This document shows positions 33,390 to 44,410 of a stretch of 64,000 nt of DNA, piece by piece (position 1 is the first letter of the stretch; every line of letters begins with the position of its first letter). This DNA comes from Deinococcus aquaticus (GTDB lineage Bacteria > Deinococcota > Deinococci > Deinococcales > Deinococcaceae): assembly GCF_028622095.1 (NCBI RefSeq), contig NZ_CP115165.1, positions 310,001 through 374,000 of the forward strand, given 5' to 3'. The notes under the pieces were generated by a model, which did not search any database, was not told the origin of the DNA, and saw only the letters and a list, made by a program, of their open reading frames with translations. Made by a program: the position numbers and the translations under genes.

Positions 33390-34493
33390 ATGAGCTTTGG
33401 CGCCGCGCTGAAACAGGCCCGTGAAACCCAGGGGCTCACCACGCAGGACGTGGCCCTGCGAACCAAGATTCGCGGGGATTACCTGAAGGCCCTGGAGGAA
33501 GGCAACACCAGTCTCCTGCCGGAACGGACCTTCGCCCGCTCGTACCTGCAACGGTACGCGCGGGAACTGAGCCTCGACCCGGCCCCGCTGCTGGCCGAAT
33601 TCGACCGGAGCGTCCCGGCCGACGCCTCGCAGACCCTGCGTGGCCCGGCCTTCAAGGGCGCTACCGGGGCGGCCACGACCACCGGGGGCAGCGCCTCTTC
33701 CCGTGGGGCGCGTACCGGCAATCCTGCGATGCTGACAGCGGCCGTGACGGCCCTGATCGTGCTCGGGGCCGGTGGGTACTACGCGTACAGCGCGTTCCTG
33801 AAACCCTCGCCGGTCAGTGCGGCCCCGGCAGTGCCGGTCGCAGCTGAGCCGACCCCAGCCCCGGTGGTGACGGTCCGCCTGAGTGTCAGCAGCGTGCCCA
33901 GTGGCGCGCAGGTGTACCTGGATAACCGCGACCTGGGCGTCACGCCCGTCAAGTCCTTCCCGGTCGACGCCCGCACGAACGCGCAACTGCGCGTGGAATT
34001 CACGGGCCGCGCCCCCCTGAAGCAGACAGTGGACCTGAGCCGCAGCCGCAACCTGCGCGCGCAACTGAACCCGGCCAGCAGCACCCTGACGGACCTGGTG
34101 GCCAAACGGGCCGCCGATCAGGCAGCGGCCGCCCGAGCCGCCGCGAAACCGGCCGCCAGGCCAGCAGCCGGCACCACCAACGGCACGACACCTGCCGGAA
34201 CCGATCCCACCACCCAGCCCTCCGCCACGCCTCCCGCCGCAGCGGCGAAACCGGCGGCCACCCCGGCAGCTCAGGCGGTCAACGTCACCTTCACCGGCGC
34301 CGCCTGGACCCGCGTGACCGACGGCTCGGGCCGCGTGCTGTTCGAGGGCACCCCGCCCGCCGGGAGCGTCAAGGGCTTCCCGAAAGGCGTGACGATCCGC
34401 ACCGGGAACGCCGGGGTCGTGAAGGTCAGCGTGAACGGCGCGGCCGCCGCCAGCCTCGGTCAGGCCGGGCAGGTCGTGACCCGCCAGTTCTGA
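33390..34493 (+). CDS. RodZ-like protein: N-terminal HTH, one membrane helix, PEGA and C-terminal DUF4115 domains
   Basis: 367 aa. Residues 1-70 are the Cro-like helix-turn-helix typical of RodZ (FGAALKQARETQGLTTQDVA; TKIRGDYLKALEEGN; LLPERTFARSYLQRYA). A membrane segment lies at about 112-134. Outside is a PEGA domain (LSVSSVPSGAQVYLDNRDLG, about 155-225), an Ala/Pro/Thr-rich spacer, and a DUF4115-like beta domain (VNVTFTGAAWTRVTDGSGRVL). RodZ links MreB filaments to wall synthesis in rods; in a coccoid lineage it may organise division or envelope sites. PEGA insertion is not usual in RodZ. Confidence 0.85.
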   Translation: MSFGAALKQARETQGLTTQDVALRTKIRGDYLKALEEGNTSLLPERTFARSYLQRYARELSLDPAPLLAEFDRSVPADASQTLRGPAFKGATGAATTTGGSASSRGARTGNPAMLTAAVTALIVLGAGGYYAYSAFLKPSPVSAAPAVPVAAEPTPAPVVTVRLSVSSVPSGAQVYLDNRDLGVTPVKSFPVDARTNAQLRVEFTGRAPLKQTVDLSRSRNLRAQLNPASSTLTDLVAKRAADQAAAARAAAKPAARPAAGTTNGTTPAGTDPTTQPSATPPAAAAKPAATPAAQAVNVTFTGAAWTRVTDGSGRVLFEGTPPAGSVKGFPKGVTIRTGNAGVVKVSVNGAAAASLGQAGQVVTRQF

Positions 34494-34645
34494 TCCATCC
34501 GAGCGGATGAACAGACGCAGTCCGCATCAGGGGGCGCCCCACGGGAACGGGTGCGCCCCCGCTGCTGTCCAGGCCCGGGGTACGACCCGGCGCGCGGCCT
34601 GAACAGGCAACCCCTCCAGGCCGCTCCGGCTGCCGGCGCATGGCG

Positions 34646-34651
34646 TAGATT
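34646..34651 (+). promoter_or_regulatory. -10 element TAGATT deciding the perM start
   Basis: TAGATT abuts a GTG at 34652 and lies 9 nt before the GTG at 34661. Transcription would begin near 34660, so only the second GTG is usable. Confidence 0.5.
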
Positions 34652-34660
34652 GTGAGGACT

Positions 34661-35797
34661 GTGACTCCCTCTCCCCTGCCGCCGGCGACCTCCTCACCCA
34701 ACGCTTTCCAGTACGCCTGGCGGAGTCCCTGGGTGCGCCTGATCGTCTTCCTGACGACCGCCTACCTGATGTACGCCCTGAGCGGGCAGATCCGCTCGGT
34801 GCTGGTCGATTTCGCGGTGGCCTTCCTGATCGCCTACCTGGCCAATCCGCTACTGAACTGGCTGGAGCGCGGGCGGGTCAAACGCGGCCTGGGCGTGTTC
34901 TTCGTGGTGCTGGTCTTCACGGCCCTGCTGAGCCTGGCGGGCGTCCTGCTGGCGACGGTATCCGGGCAACTCGTGACGCTCCTGCAGAAACTCCCGGAGC
35001 AGATTGGCACGCTGGGCGACACCCTGGACCGCATGACCCGCTGGCTGACGGGCCTGGGCGTGCCGGGCCTGGGCGACACGCGCGCGCAACTGATCGACGC
35101 GGCGCAGAAGTACGTGCAGAACCTCGGGGAGAACCTCATGCCGATCCTGCAACGCGGCCTGAGTTCCACCGGGTCGCTGCTCAGCGGCCTGCTGTCCATC
35201 GGGGGCGTGGTGGGGCAGGTACTGCTGATCCTGCTGCTGAGCATCTACCTGATGCTCGATTACAGCCGCGTGAACGCCACCCTGCTGGGCCTGTTCCCGC
35301 GACCCTGGCAGCCGCGCGTGCTGGAGGTCAGTGACCTGATCGGCACAGCAGTCGGCGGGTACGTGCGCGGGCAACTGGTGATCGCCACGTTCATCGGGGT
35401 GTTCGTATGGCTGGGGCTCACGATCATCGGCATTCCCAGCGCGGCGGCCATCGGGTTCCTGGCGGGTGCGTTCAACATCGTGCCGTACCTGGGGCCGATC
35501 ATCGGGGCGCTCCCGGCCATCCTGCTGGCGCTGACCCTGCCCGGCGCGCTGCTGAAAATCCTGCTGGTGGTGGGCATCTTCGTGCTGGCCAACCAGATCG
35601 AAGGCAACTTCCTGAGCCCCTACATTCTCTCCAAGACGACCGACCTGCACCCGGTCACGGTCCTGGTCGCCATTCTGGTGGGAGTCAGTCTGCTGGGCTT
35701 CGTGGGGGCGCTGCTGGCCGTGCCGACCGTGGCACTGGGCAAACTGCTGATGCAGAAGTACTACTACACCAGCCGCATCTACAACGAAGGGCCATAG
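34661..35797 (+). CDS. AI-2E family transporter / PerM-like membrane protein
   Basis: 378 aa from GTG 34661 (VTPSPLPPA), chosen on the -10 position. Eight or so membrane segments, a family-typical hydrophilic amphipathic middle (LVTLLQKLPEQIGTLGDTLD, residues about 105-165), then GGYVRGQLVIATFIGVFVWLGL, AGAFNIVPYLGPIIGALPA, LANQIEGNFLSPYILSKTTDLHPVTVL. Family members export AI-2 or act in Na+/H+ exchange; the substrate here is unknown. Stands alone. Confidence 0.88.
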   Translation: MTPSPLPPATSSPNAFQYAWRSPWVRLIVFLTTAYLMYALSGQIRSVLVDFAVAFLIAYLANPLLNWLERGRVKRGLGVFFVVLVFTALLSLAGVLLATVSGQLVTLLQKLPEQIGTLGDTLDRMTRWLTGLGVPGLGDTRAQLIDAAQKYVQNLGENLMPILQRGLSSTGSLLSGLLSIGGVVGQVLLILLLSIYLMLDYSRVNATLLGLFPRPWQPRVLEVSDLIGTAVGGYVRGQLVIATFIGVFVWLGLTIIGIPSAAAIGFLAGAFNIVPYLGPIIGALPAILLALTLPGALLKILLVVGIFVLANQIEGNFLSPYILSKTTDLHPVTVLVAILVGVSLLGFVGALLAVPTVALGKLLMQKYYYTSRIYNEGP

Positions 35798-35923
35798 AGA
35801 GGACCGGCCTGCCGCACAGCAGCAGGGCCAGGAGATGCATGTCCTGGCCCTGCAGCCATTCCCACCTACCGCAAGCAACCGGCTCGGGAGCCTAGCCCTC
35901 ACGCCGCCGGGCAGCCTGGGCTG

Positions 35924-36059
35924 ATACGGATTCCGTCTGTTTCGTTGGCAACTCGGTGCTGTGCCGAGTTGCCAACTCCACGTCCGGAACCCGCTTTACT
36001 CCCACTCGCATCCGCTCGGATGGAACGGTTTTTGCAAACCATTCCATCGGAGTCCGTAT
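35924..36059 (+). repeat. 136-bp MITE-like repeat R1, copy B
   Basis: Same termini as copy A (ATACGGATTCCG...GAGTCCGTAT). Contains GGCAACTCGG...CCGAGTTGCC and GGAACGGTT...AACCATTCC hairpins. Lies between converging perM-like and rplQ genes. The rest of 35798-36112 holds only the rplQ terminator and nothing else that I can see. Confidence 0.8.
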
Positions 36060-36066
36060 GACAACA

Positions 36067-36093
36067 CAAAACCCCGCCACTGGGGCGGGGTTT
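36067..36093 (-). terminator. Terminator of the alpha operon
   Basis: AAACCCCGCC and GGCGGGGTTT pair over 10 bp around a 5-nt loop; the minus-strand RNA continues UUUUGUG. It follows rplQ by 20 nt. Confidence 0.85.
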
Positions 36094-36112
36094 CGCTCGA
36101 ATCGTCCGTGGA

Positions 36113-36463
36113 TCAGACGAGTTCGATCAGGGCCATGGTGACGCCGTCACCGCGGCGGGTGCCGACGCGCAGGATGCGGGTGTAGCCACCGGGACGCTCG
36201 GCGTACTTGGGGGCCACTTCGTCCATGACTTTACGCAGAACGTCGTTGTCGTGGATGTCGCGGGCGACCAGACGGCGGGCGTGCAGGTCGCCGCCCTTGG
36301 CGGTGGTGATCAGTTTCTCGACGTAGGGGCGAAGCTCCTTGGCCTTGGTGAGGGTCGTCTGGATGCGACCTTCACGCAGCAGTGCCGTCGCCTGGGCGCG
36401 GGCCAGGGCGGTGCGGCTACTGCTGTTGCGGTTGAGCTTGCGACCGGATTTACCGTGACGCAT
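36113..36463 (-). CDS. rplQ: Ribosomal protein bL17
   Basis: 116 aa, standard. [20 protein letters not shown] at the start and the middle [20 protein letters not shown] are family hallmarks; a family-typical end ([21 protein letters not shown]) follows. Large-subunit protein near the peptide exit tunnel. Last gene of the alpha operon. Confidence 0.98.
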   Translation of the reverse strand: MRHGKSGRKLNRNSSSRTALARAQATALLREGRIQTTLTKAKELRPYVEKLITTAKGGDLHARRLVARDIHDNDVLRKVMDEVAPKYAERPGGYTRILRVGTRRGDGVTMALIELV

Positions 36464-36490
36464 GGTGTATCTCCTTTGGGGTCAGTCGGC

Positions 36491-37502
<1,012 letters not shown>

Positions 37503-37506
37503 TGAT

Positions 37507-38127
<621 letters not shown>

Positions 38128-38271
38128 GTCTTAACTCTCCTTGCGGCGCTACTTCTGTGAAGTGCAGCCGGGTCTGCGGCCCTCTGTTGCCCGCCTCCGT
38201 TGCCTGTGGTGAGGCTTACGTCACCGTGAGGTGAGCGGTGGAAGCGGGGCAGGTGGGCGCGCGCGTGCGCT

Positions 38272-39051
<780 letters not shown>

Positions 39052-39053
39052 GC

Positions 39054-39167
<114 letters not shown>

Positions 39168-39279
39168 GCTTCCTCCTCGCGCCGCCGCGCCCGCACCCCA
39201 TCGTGGGTGCCTGACTGGCAGCGCTCGACCCCCCTCCCACCTGGGCGGGTGGGGAATCTGTGGGTACTTCGGCCCTGAG

Positions 39280-39522
<243 letters not shown>

Positions 39523-39569
39523 TTTTCGTCTCGCCACGCAACCTCCAGGCTTGATACAAGCCAAACGTA

Positions 39570-39599
39570 AAGGTATCACGCCTCCTGCCGGATCGGCAA
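39570..39599 (-). promoter_or_regulatory. Promoter of the infA/alpha operon
   Basis: On the minus strand TTGCCG, an 18-bp spacer and TACCTT. Start near 39563. Same layout as the rpsH promoter (TTGCCA-18-TACACT). Confidence 0.75.
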
Positions 39600-39651
39600 G
39601 CGCTCCTGGGCTGATCCCCGCCGGTGGCCGGGCAGGGAGCCCGGCGACCCC

Positions 39652-40251
39652 CTACAAACGTTCGGTTATACCGGACAGCATATGGCCCGGTGTGGTCCCG
39701 CCACCCGCCTGCACCTCTGACCAGAAGGCCAGACTGGCCCGTTCGTACAGCAGACCCATCTGCAGAGTCTGAAGCGGTACGCCCTCCGGCGCCTCCGGCT
39801 GGGGGCAGGCTGTCAGGGTCTCGTACACGCTCAGGCGCTCGCGGTGCAGCGCCCACTGCTCGGCCGCCAGTGCACCCAGCGCATCCGGATCGCCCTGCGA
39901 CATAAAGAACAGTTTCAGCAGGCCCAGATCCCGCAGTTCCGGAACGCCCGCCGGGGCGGACAGCCACTCACGCAGGGCCGCGCGCCCCGCCGCCGTCACG
40001 GCAAACGTGCGTCGCCGCCGCCCCCCGGCCTCCTGCCGCTCGGCCAGCAGGCCCAGCGTCACCAGCCGCTGCGGCTCGGCGTACAGCTGCGAGCGCGGGA
40101 AGGTCCAGAAGAAACCCACGGAACTGTCGGCCCAGCGCTTGAGGTCGTAGGAGGTGCCGGAACCGAACTGCGCCAGCAGCCCCAGCACGATGAACGCCGA
40201 CGGTCCCAGGGACGGCGGTGCGGGCGAAGGGGGGGACGTTGCGTCACTCAC
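39652..40251 (-). CDS. PadR-family transcriptional regulator
   Basis: 199 aa from the GTG at 40251, set by a -10 box 6 nt upstream; the GTG at 40257 adds two residues but abuts that box. PadR winged helix: FIVLGLLAQFGSGTSYDLKRW, FWTFPRSQLYAEPQRLVTLGL, RRRRTFAVTAAGRAALREWL, then a C-terminal helical dimer domain (LGLLKLFFMSQGDPDALGAL). The adjacent divergent DUF4188 gene is the likely target; the 69-bp gap holds the operator. Confidence 0.88.
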   Translation of the reverse strand: MSDATSPPSPAPPSLGPSAFIVLGLLAQFGSGTSYDLKRWADSSVGFFWTFPRSQLYAEPQRLVTLGLLAERQEAGGRRRRTFAVTAAGRAALREWLSAPAGVPELRDLGLLKLFFMSQGDPDALGALAAEQWALHRERLSVYETLTACPQPEAPEGVPLQTLQMGLLYERASLAFWSEVQAGGGTTPGHMLSGITERL

Positions 40252-40257
40252 TCCCAC

Positions 40258-40263
40258 AGTGTA
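40258..40263 (-). promoter_or_regulatory. -10 element TACACT for the PadR gene
   Basis: On the minus strand TACACT ends 6 nt before the GTG at 40251; supports a leaderless start there. Confidence 0.5.
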
Positions 40264-40320
40264 CAGTCATACCAGACCGTCCAGAATAGACCATCCATTT
40301 AAGCTGGTTAGGAGGAAGCC

Positions 40321-40809
40321 ATGACCACCTCACCCCTGCCGCGCGCTCCCCGCCTGCCCGCCCGCCTCACCGCCGAGATTGAAGGACCCTTCGCCGTGTT
40401 CCTGATCGGCGCACGCATCAACCAGCCCTGGAACGTTCCCGCGTGGCTCCCGGTATTCCGCGCCATGCCCCGCATGCTGCGCGAACTCGCCGCGCACCCC
40501 GAACTGGGCCTGCTGGGCGGCCAGTTTCACGGCTCCACGCTGATCCAGTACTGGCGCAGCGCCGACCACCTGCACGCCTACGCCCACGCCCGCAGCAACG
40601 AGCACCTGCCCGCATGGCACGCCTTCAACCAGGCGGCCCGGCAACACCCCGGCGCCGTCGGCATCTGGCACGAAACGTACCTGGTGCAACCCGGCGCGTA
40701 CGAGACCATGTACGTCGACATGCCCGCCTTCGGCCTGGGCCGCGCCGGCACCCTGACCCCCGCCCGCCGCGAAAGCGCGCAGGGGCGACTGGCCCGCACC
40801 TCCGGCTGA
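40321..40809 (+). CDS. DUF4188 family protein (monooxygenase-like)
   Basis: 162 aa with TAGGAGG 5 nt upstream, unlike its leaderless neighbours. Family traits: FAVFLIGARINQPWNVPAWLPV, LGGQFHGSTLIQYWRSADHL, GIWHETYLVQPGAYETMYVDMPAFGLG. A ferredoxin-like dimeric alpha-beta barrel fold related to heme-degrading/antibiotic monooxygenases is expected. Divergent from PadR, the usual pairing for efflux or detoxification genes; the substrate is unknown. Confidence 0.85.
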   Translation: MTTSPLPRAPRLPARLTAEIEGPFAVFLIGARINQPWNVPAWLPVFRAMPRMLRELAAHPELGLLGGQFHGSTLIQYWRSADHLHAYAHARSNEHLPAWHAFNQAARQHPGAVGIWHETYLVQPGAYETMYVDMPAFGLGRAGTLTPARRESAQGRLARTSG

Positions 40810-40840
40810 CACTGGCCCCCGCAACCGTGAAACTGGGTCC

Positions 40841-42082
40841 ATGGTCCCACCCCCAGTCCTGACGGAAGCAATCCGGCTCATGCGGACCGCCACCACGCTG
40901 TGGCCCGGCTTTACGCCCGCGACCATCCCCGCGCTCGTGTTCGACGGCGGAGTGACGTGGCTGGACGGCGCTGCACCGCAGGACGACGGCTGGGAGGAAG
41001 TTGGAGACCGGTGGCGCTTCCCCGGCTGTCATCCGGCACTGAACGCGAACACGGCCGTCACGCTGCCGGGCGGGGCGCTCGCGGCGGGCGTGCTGCTACC
41101 GTCGCTGGGTGAAGCTGATGCCGTCACCGTCGCCTCGATCCTCTTGCATGAAGCGTTCCACGTCTACCAGCGCGCACACCCGCGCCCCGCGTGGCAGGCC
41201 GACGAACTCGCTGCCCTGACCTACCCGGCCACCGATCCGGAGGTGCTGCACGCGCGGGCCGAGGAGACGCAGGCCCTGGCCGACGCACTGAGCGCAGCGG
41301 ACTGGGTACCCCACGCCCGCCGCGCCCTGCACTGGAGGCAGGTTCGTTCGGATCGCCTGACTCCGGAGCACCGGACCTTCGAGGCCCGTATGGAGACGGC
41401 GGAAGGGCTGGCCGAATACGTCGAAACGCGCTTCCTGGGCACCTTTCCCCCGATGGACGCCACAGACGCGGCCCGGATGAACGCCCGTCAGTGGGCCTAC
41501 CACACCGGCGCGGCGCTGGCCCACCTGCTGCGCCGCAGTGGCGCGGACTGGATGGAGGCGGTGGAGGGTGGCACCCCGCTTCACGCTCAGCTGGGCAAAC
41601 TGGTCGGCCCGCCGGCAACCCCGCTCCAACCAACCCCGCCCCAGCCAACGCCGGCCCTGCGGCACGCAGCAGAGGTCGCCGCCCACACGCACACTGAATC
41701 GCTGAGAAGGCTGGAGGCGACCTTCGCCGCCCAACCGGGGGAACGCCTGACCGTGACATCGGCAGCCGGTTTCCCCGTCACTGCGCTTGACCCCATGAAC
41801 GTGACCCGGCTTGACGGCACCCACTTCCCGCATGCCTGCTTCCTGCACACCCGCTTCCTGAGCCTGAACCTCGGTGCGGACGGCACCTTCCGGCTCAGCG
41901 GCGCATCCGCACTGACCCACGGCCCCGGACTGTGGCGGCCGACCGCCGTGGAGGTTCGCGGCCTGCCGTTGCCAGAAACCTCCGGTGGACGGTGGGTTGT
42001 GCAGGACGACCGCTGGACCATCCAGCTGCCCGCCGACCGGGTGCAATCCACGCCGGACGGCTGGCGGTGCAGGCTGGACTGA
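40841..42082 (+). CDS. HExxH putative metallopeptidase-like protein
   Basis: 413 aa. HEAFH (His103, Glu104, His107) inside SILLHEAFHVYQRAHP is a zinc-metallopeptidase motif; a later glutamate in FEARMETAEGLAEYVETRF (about residue 180) could be the third ligand, as in gluzincins. No signal peptide. The second half (from about 285) is a beta-rich domain with no recognised family (LTVTSAAGFPVTALDPMN). Function unknown. The stop codon overlaps the first base of repeat R1 copy C. Confidence 0.65.
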   Translation: MVPPPVLTEAIRLMRTATTLWPGFTPATIPALVFDGGVTWLDGAAPQDDGWEEVGDRWRFPGCHPALNANTAVTLPGGALAAGVLLPSLGEADAVTVASILLHEAFHVYQRAHPRPAWQADELAALTYPATDPEVLHARAEETQALADALSAADWVPHARRALHWRQVRSDRLTPEHRTFEARMETAEGLAEYVETRFLGTFPPMDATDAARMNARQWAYHTGAALAHLLRRSGADWMEAVEGGTPLHAQLGKLVGPPATPLQPTPPQPTPALRHAAEVAAHTHTESLRRLEATFAAQPGERLTVTSAAGFPVTALDPMNVTRLDGTHFPHACFLHTRFLSLNLGADGTFRLSGASALTHGPGLWRPTAVEVRGLPLPETSGGRWVVQDDRWTIQLPADRVQSTPDGWRCRLD

Positions 42083-42216
42083 TACGGATTCCGTCTGTTG
42101 CGTTGACACCACGGAAACAGCACCGGGTTGCCAACTCCACGCCCGGAACCCGCTTTGCTCCTCCTCGCGTCCGCCCGGATTGAATGGTTGGCAAACCCTT
42201 CAACCAGAGTCCGTAT
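42082..42216 (+). repeat. 135-bp MITE-like repeat R1, copy C
   Basis: ATACGGATTCCGTCTGTTGC at one end and CAACCAGAGTCCGTAT at the other. More diverged inside than A and B. It starts at the last base of the HExxH gene stop codon and ends 9 bp before the epimerase gene stop, filling the convergent gap. Confidence 0.8.
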
Positions 42217-42225
42217 GAGGAACCG

Positions 42226-43218
42226 CTACCGCCCCGCGTGACCCTCGCGCCGGGCCTGGGCCACGAGATCACGGATCGCCTCTGGCCAGGTGGGGAACTC
42301 GAAGGCAAAGCCCGCGTCGAGCAGCCGCCCCGGCACCACCCAGCGGCTCTTGAGCAGCAGTTCCGCCTCGGACTTCATGACGGCCGCGCCCAGCCCGATC
42401 AGCGAGGCGGTGGACGGCACGCCGAGCGGCACGCCCCACGCCTGCCGGTAGGCGCGCAGGAACCCGGCGTTCGGCAGGGGCTGCGGGGCGCAGACGTTGA
42501 CCGGGCCGGACAGGTCGCCCCCGATCAGCAACTGGGTAGCGCGGCAGAAGTCCCGCTCGTGAATCCACGACACGTACTGCCCGCCCCCGGCCATCGGCCC
42601 GGCCCCACCCAGCCGCACGACCCGGTCCGTGGTTTCCATGACGCTGCCCGCACCGACGCCGTACACCATGGCGGTGCGCAGGGCCACGCGGCGCGTGTGA
42701 GGCAGGTTCAGTTCGTTCAGGGCGGACTCCCAGCGGGTGGCGACGTCCACGCTGAAGCCCTTGCCGCGCTCTCCTGAAGCCTCGTCCTGCGGGCGGTCGC
42801 GGGCGTCGCGGTAGAGGGTCGCGGTGGAACTGTTCAGCCACACAGCCGGGGGCCTCTCCACGGCCGCCATGGCGCGCCCCAGCGCCCGCGTGCTGTCCAG
42901 GCGCGAGGTGTAGATGTCCAGCATGTTCTGCGCGGTGTACCGGCAGTTGACGGTGCGGCCCGCGAGGTTCAGGACGGCCGCCGCGCCGTCGATCTCGCGC
43001 GCCCACTCGCCCTGCCTCAGCGCGTCCCAGGGCACCCAGCGCCCCGGCGTGGGCACCGGCGGGCGCGACCGCGACACGATGACCACGTCCCAGTCCTGCG
43101 CCGCGAAATGCCGCGCCACGGCCCGGCCCAGGAATCCACTGCCCCCGGGGATCACGAGGCGGGGCGCAGCGTCGGATCGGACCGGTTCGAGTCGGTTCAG
43201 GTCGGGTCGGGTCGTCAT
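42226..43218 (-). CDS. TIGR01777-family NAD-dependent epimerase (YfcH/SulA-like)
   Basis: 330 aa. Rossmann motif GGSGFLGRAVARHFAAQ, VLNLAGRTVNCRY, SSTATLYRDARDRPQDE, YGVGAGSVMETTDRV and the C-terminal DUF1731-type ending LLDAGFAFEFPTWPEAIRDL. Starts 4 bp after the VWA gene stop, so it is the last gene of the MoxR operon, though this may be simple read-through. The biochemical substrate of the family is not settled; some members affect cell division. Confidence 0.88.
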   Translation of the reverse strand: MTTRPDLNRLEPVRSDAAPRLVIPGGSGFLGRAVARHFAAQDWDVVIVSRSRPPVPTPGRWVPWDALRQGEWAREIDGAAAVLNLAGRTVNCRYTAQNMLDIYTSRLDSTRALGRAMAAVERPPAVWLNSSTATLYRDARDRPQDEASGERGKGFSVDVATRWESALNELNLPHTRRVALRTAMVYGVGAGSVMETTDRVVRLGGAGPMAGGGQYVSWIHERDFCRATQLLIGGDLSGPVNVCAPQPLPNAGFLRAYRQAWGVPLGVPSTASLIGLGAAVMKSEAELLLKSRWVVPGRLLDAGFAFEFPTWPEAIRDLVAQARREGHAGR

Positions 43219-43222
43219 GCGC

Positions 43223-44410
43223 TCAGCCTACGCCGCCCCCGCGCACCACAAGTCCCTGTTCGCCCGCCCAGGTGCCCACGTCGTCCCCACGGATGGCGGC
43301 GGCCATCAGGCCCGGAAAGTGATCGGGCGTGCACGCGAAGGCCGGGATGCCCATGCCCGCAAACGCGCGGGCAACGCCGTGATCGTACCCGGGCGCGCCG
43401 TCGTCCGACAGGGCCAGCAGGGCGATGACATTCACGCCGCTGTCTTTCAGGGTGCGGGCGCGGGCCAGCATCTCGCGCTCGTTACCGCCCTCGTACAGGT
43501 CGCTGATCAGCACCAGGATGGTCTGCTCGGGCTTCTGGATGACCCCCTGGCAGTACGCGAGCGCCCGGTTGATGTCCGTGCCGCCGCCCAGCTGAATGCC
43601 GTACAGGACGTCGACCGGGTCGCCCAGGTGTTCCGAGAGATCCGCGACTTCGGTGTCGAACACCACGACGCGCGTACTGACGGCCGGAAGGCTGGCGAGG
43701 ACCGCGCCGAACACGCCCGCGTACACGACGCTGCTGGCCATGCTGCCCGACTGATCCAGGCACAGGACAAGGTCGCGCAGGCTGCGGCGCCGGCGGCCCA
43801 TGCCGACCAGCCGCTCGGGGATGATGGTGTTCTTCCCCGGCTGGTAGGTCTTGAGGTTCGCGCGGATGGTGCGGTCCCAGTCGATCTCGGCCGGGCGGGG
43901 ACGGAAGTTGCGCTGCGCGCGGTTCAGGCTGCCAGTCACGGCGGCGCGGGTGGGTTCCTCTAGGCGCCGCGTCAGGTCATCCACCACGCGGCGCACCACG
44001 GCGCGGGCCGCGTCCCTGGCCCTCTCCGGCATCACGCCCTTCAGGGTCAGGAGGGTGCCCACGAGGTTCACGTCCGGCTCCACACCATCCAGCATTTCGG
44101 GCTCGAACAGCAGTTGCTGCAGGTCCAGGCGTTCGATGGCGTCACCCTGTAAGACCCGCACCACGTCCACCGGGAAGAACTCGCGCAGGTCCGCCAGCCA
44201 GCGCGCGACCTTCGGGGCGCTGGAGCCCAGGCCAGCCTTACGGGAACCGTCCTGCGCGTCGTACAGGCCGGACAGGGCGTCGTCCATCCGGCGATCCAGG
44301 GTACCCAGACTGACCTGCGCGCCCTCACCCGGCCCGCTGGCCAGCCCGTCCGCGTCTCCCCCACCCAGCACCAGCCGCCAGCGGCGCAGGCGTTCCGTGT
44401 CATCCGTCAT
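43223..44410 (-). CDS. VWA (von Willebrand factor A) domain protein of the MoxR operon
   Basis: 395 aa; ATG 44410 overlaps the DUF5682 stop (ATGA). The N-terminal half is helical (VARWLADLREFFPVDVVRVLQ; RRVVDDLTRRLEEPTRAAV). The VWA domain from about 211 carries a complete MIDAS: Asp219-x-Ser221-x-Ser223 (LDQSGS), Thr278 (GGGTDINRAL), Asp304 (ISDLYEGG). It likely binds a metal-bridged ligand and works as the target-binding arm of the MoxR ATPase. Soluble. Confidence 0.9.
   Translation of the reverse strand: MTDDTERLRRWRLVLGGGDADGLASGPGEGAQVSLGTLDRRMDDALSGLYDAQDGSRKAGLGSSAPKVARWLADLREFFPVDVVRVLQGDAIERLDLQQLLFEPEMLDGVEPDVNLVGTLLTLKGVMPERARDAARAVVRRVVDDLTRRLEEPTRAAVTGSLNRAQRNFRPRPAEIDWDRTIRANLKTYQPGKNTIIPERLVGMGRRRRSLRDLVLCLDQSGSMASSVVYAGVFGAVLASLPAVSTRVVVFDTEVADLSEHLGDPVDVLYGIQLGGGTDINRALAYCQGVIQKPEQTILVLISDLYEGGNEREMLARARTLKDSGVNVIALLALSDDGAPGYDHGVARAFAGMGIPAFACTPDHFPGLMAAAIRGDDVGTWAGEQGLVVRGGGVG

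Noticed and set aside
34497..34540. Possible fourth R1 copy (CCGAGCGGATG...AGTCCGCAT)
   Set aside because: Only short matches to one end of R1; too degenerate to call.
43223..44410. VWA protein as a Ro/TROVE protein
   Set aside because: The N-terminal half is not a TROVE HEAT ring and the gene belongs to a MoxR operon.
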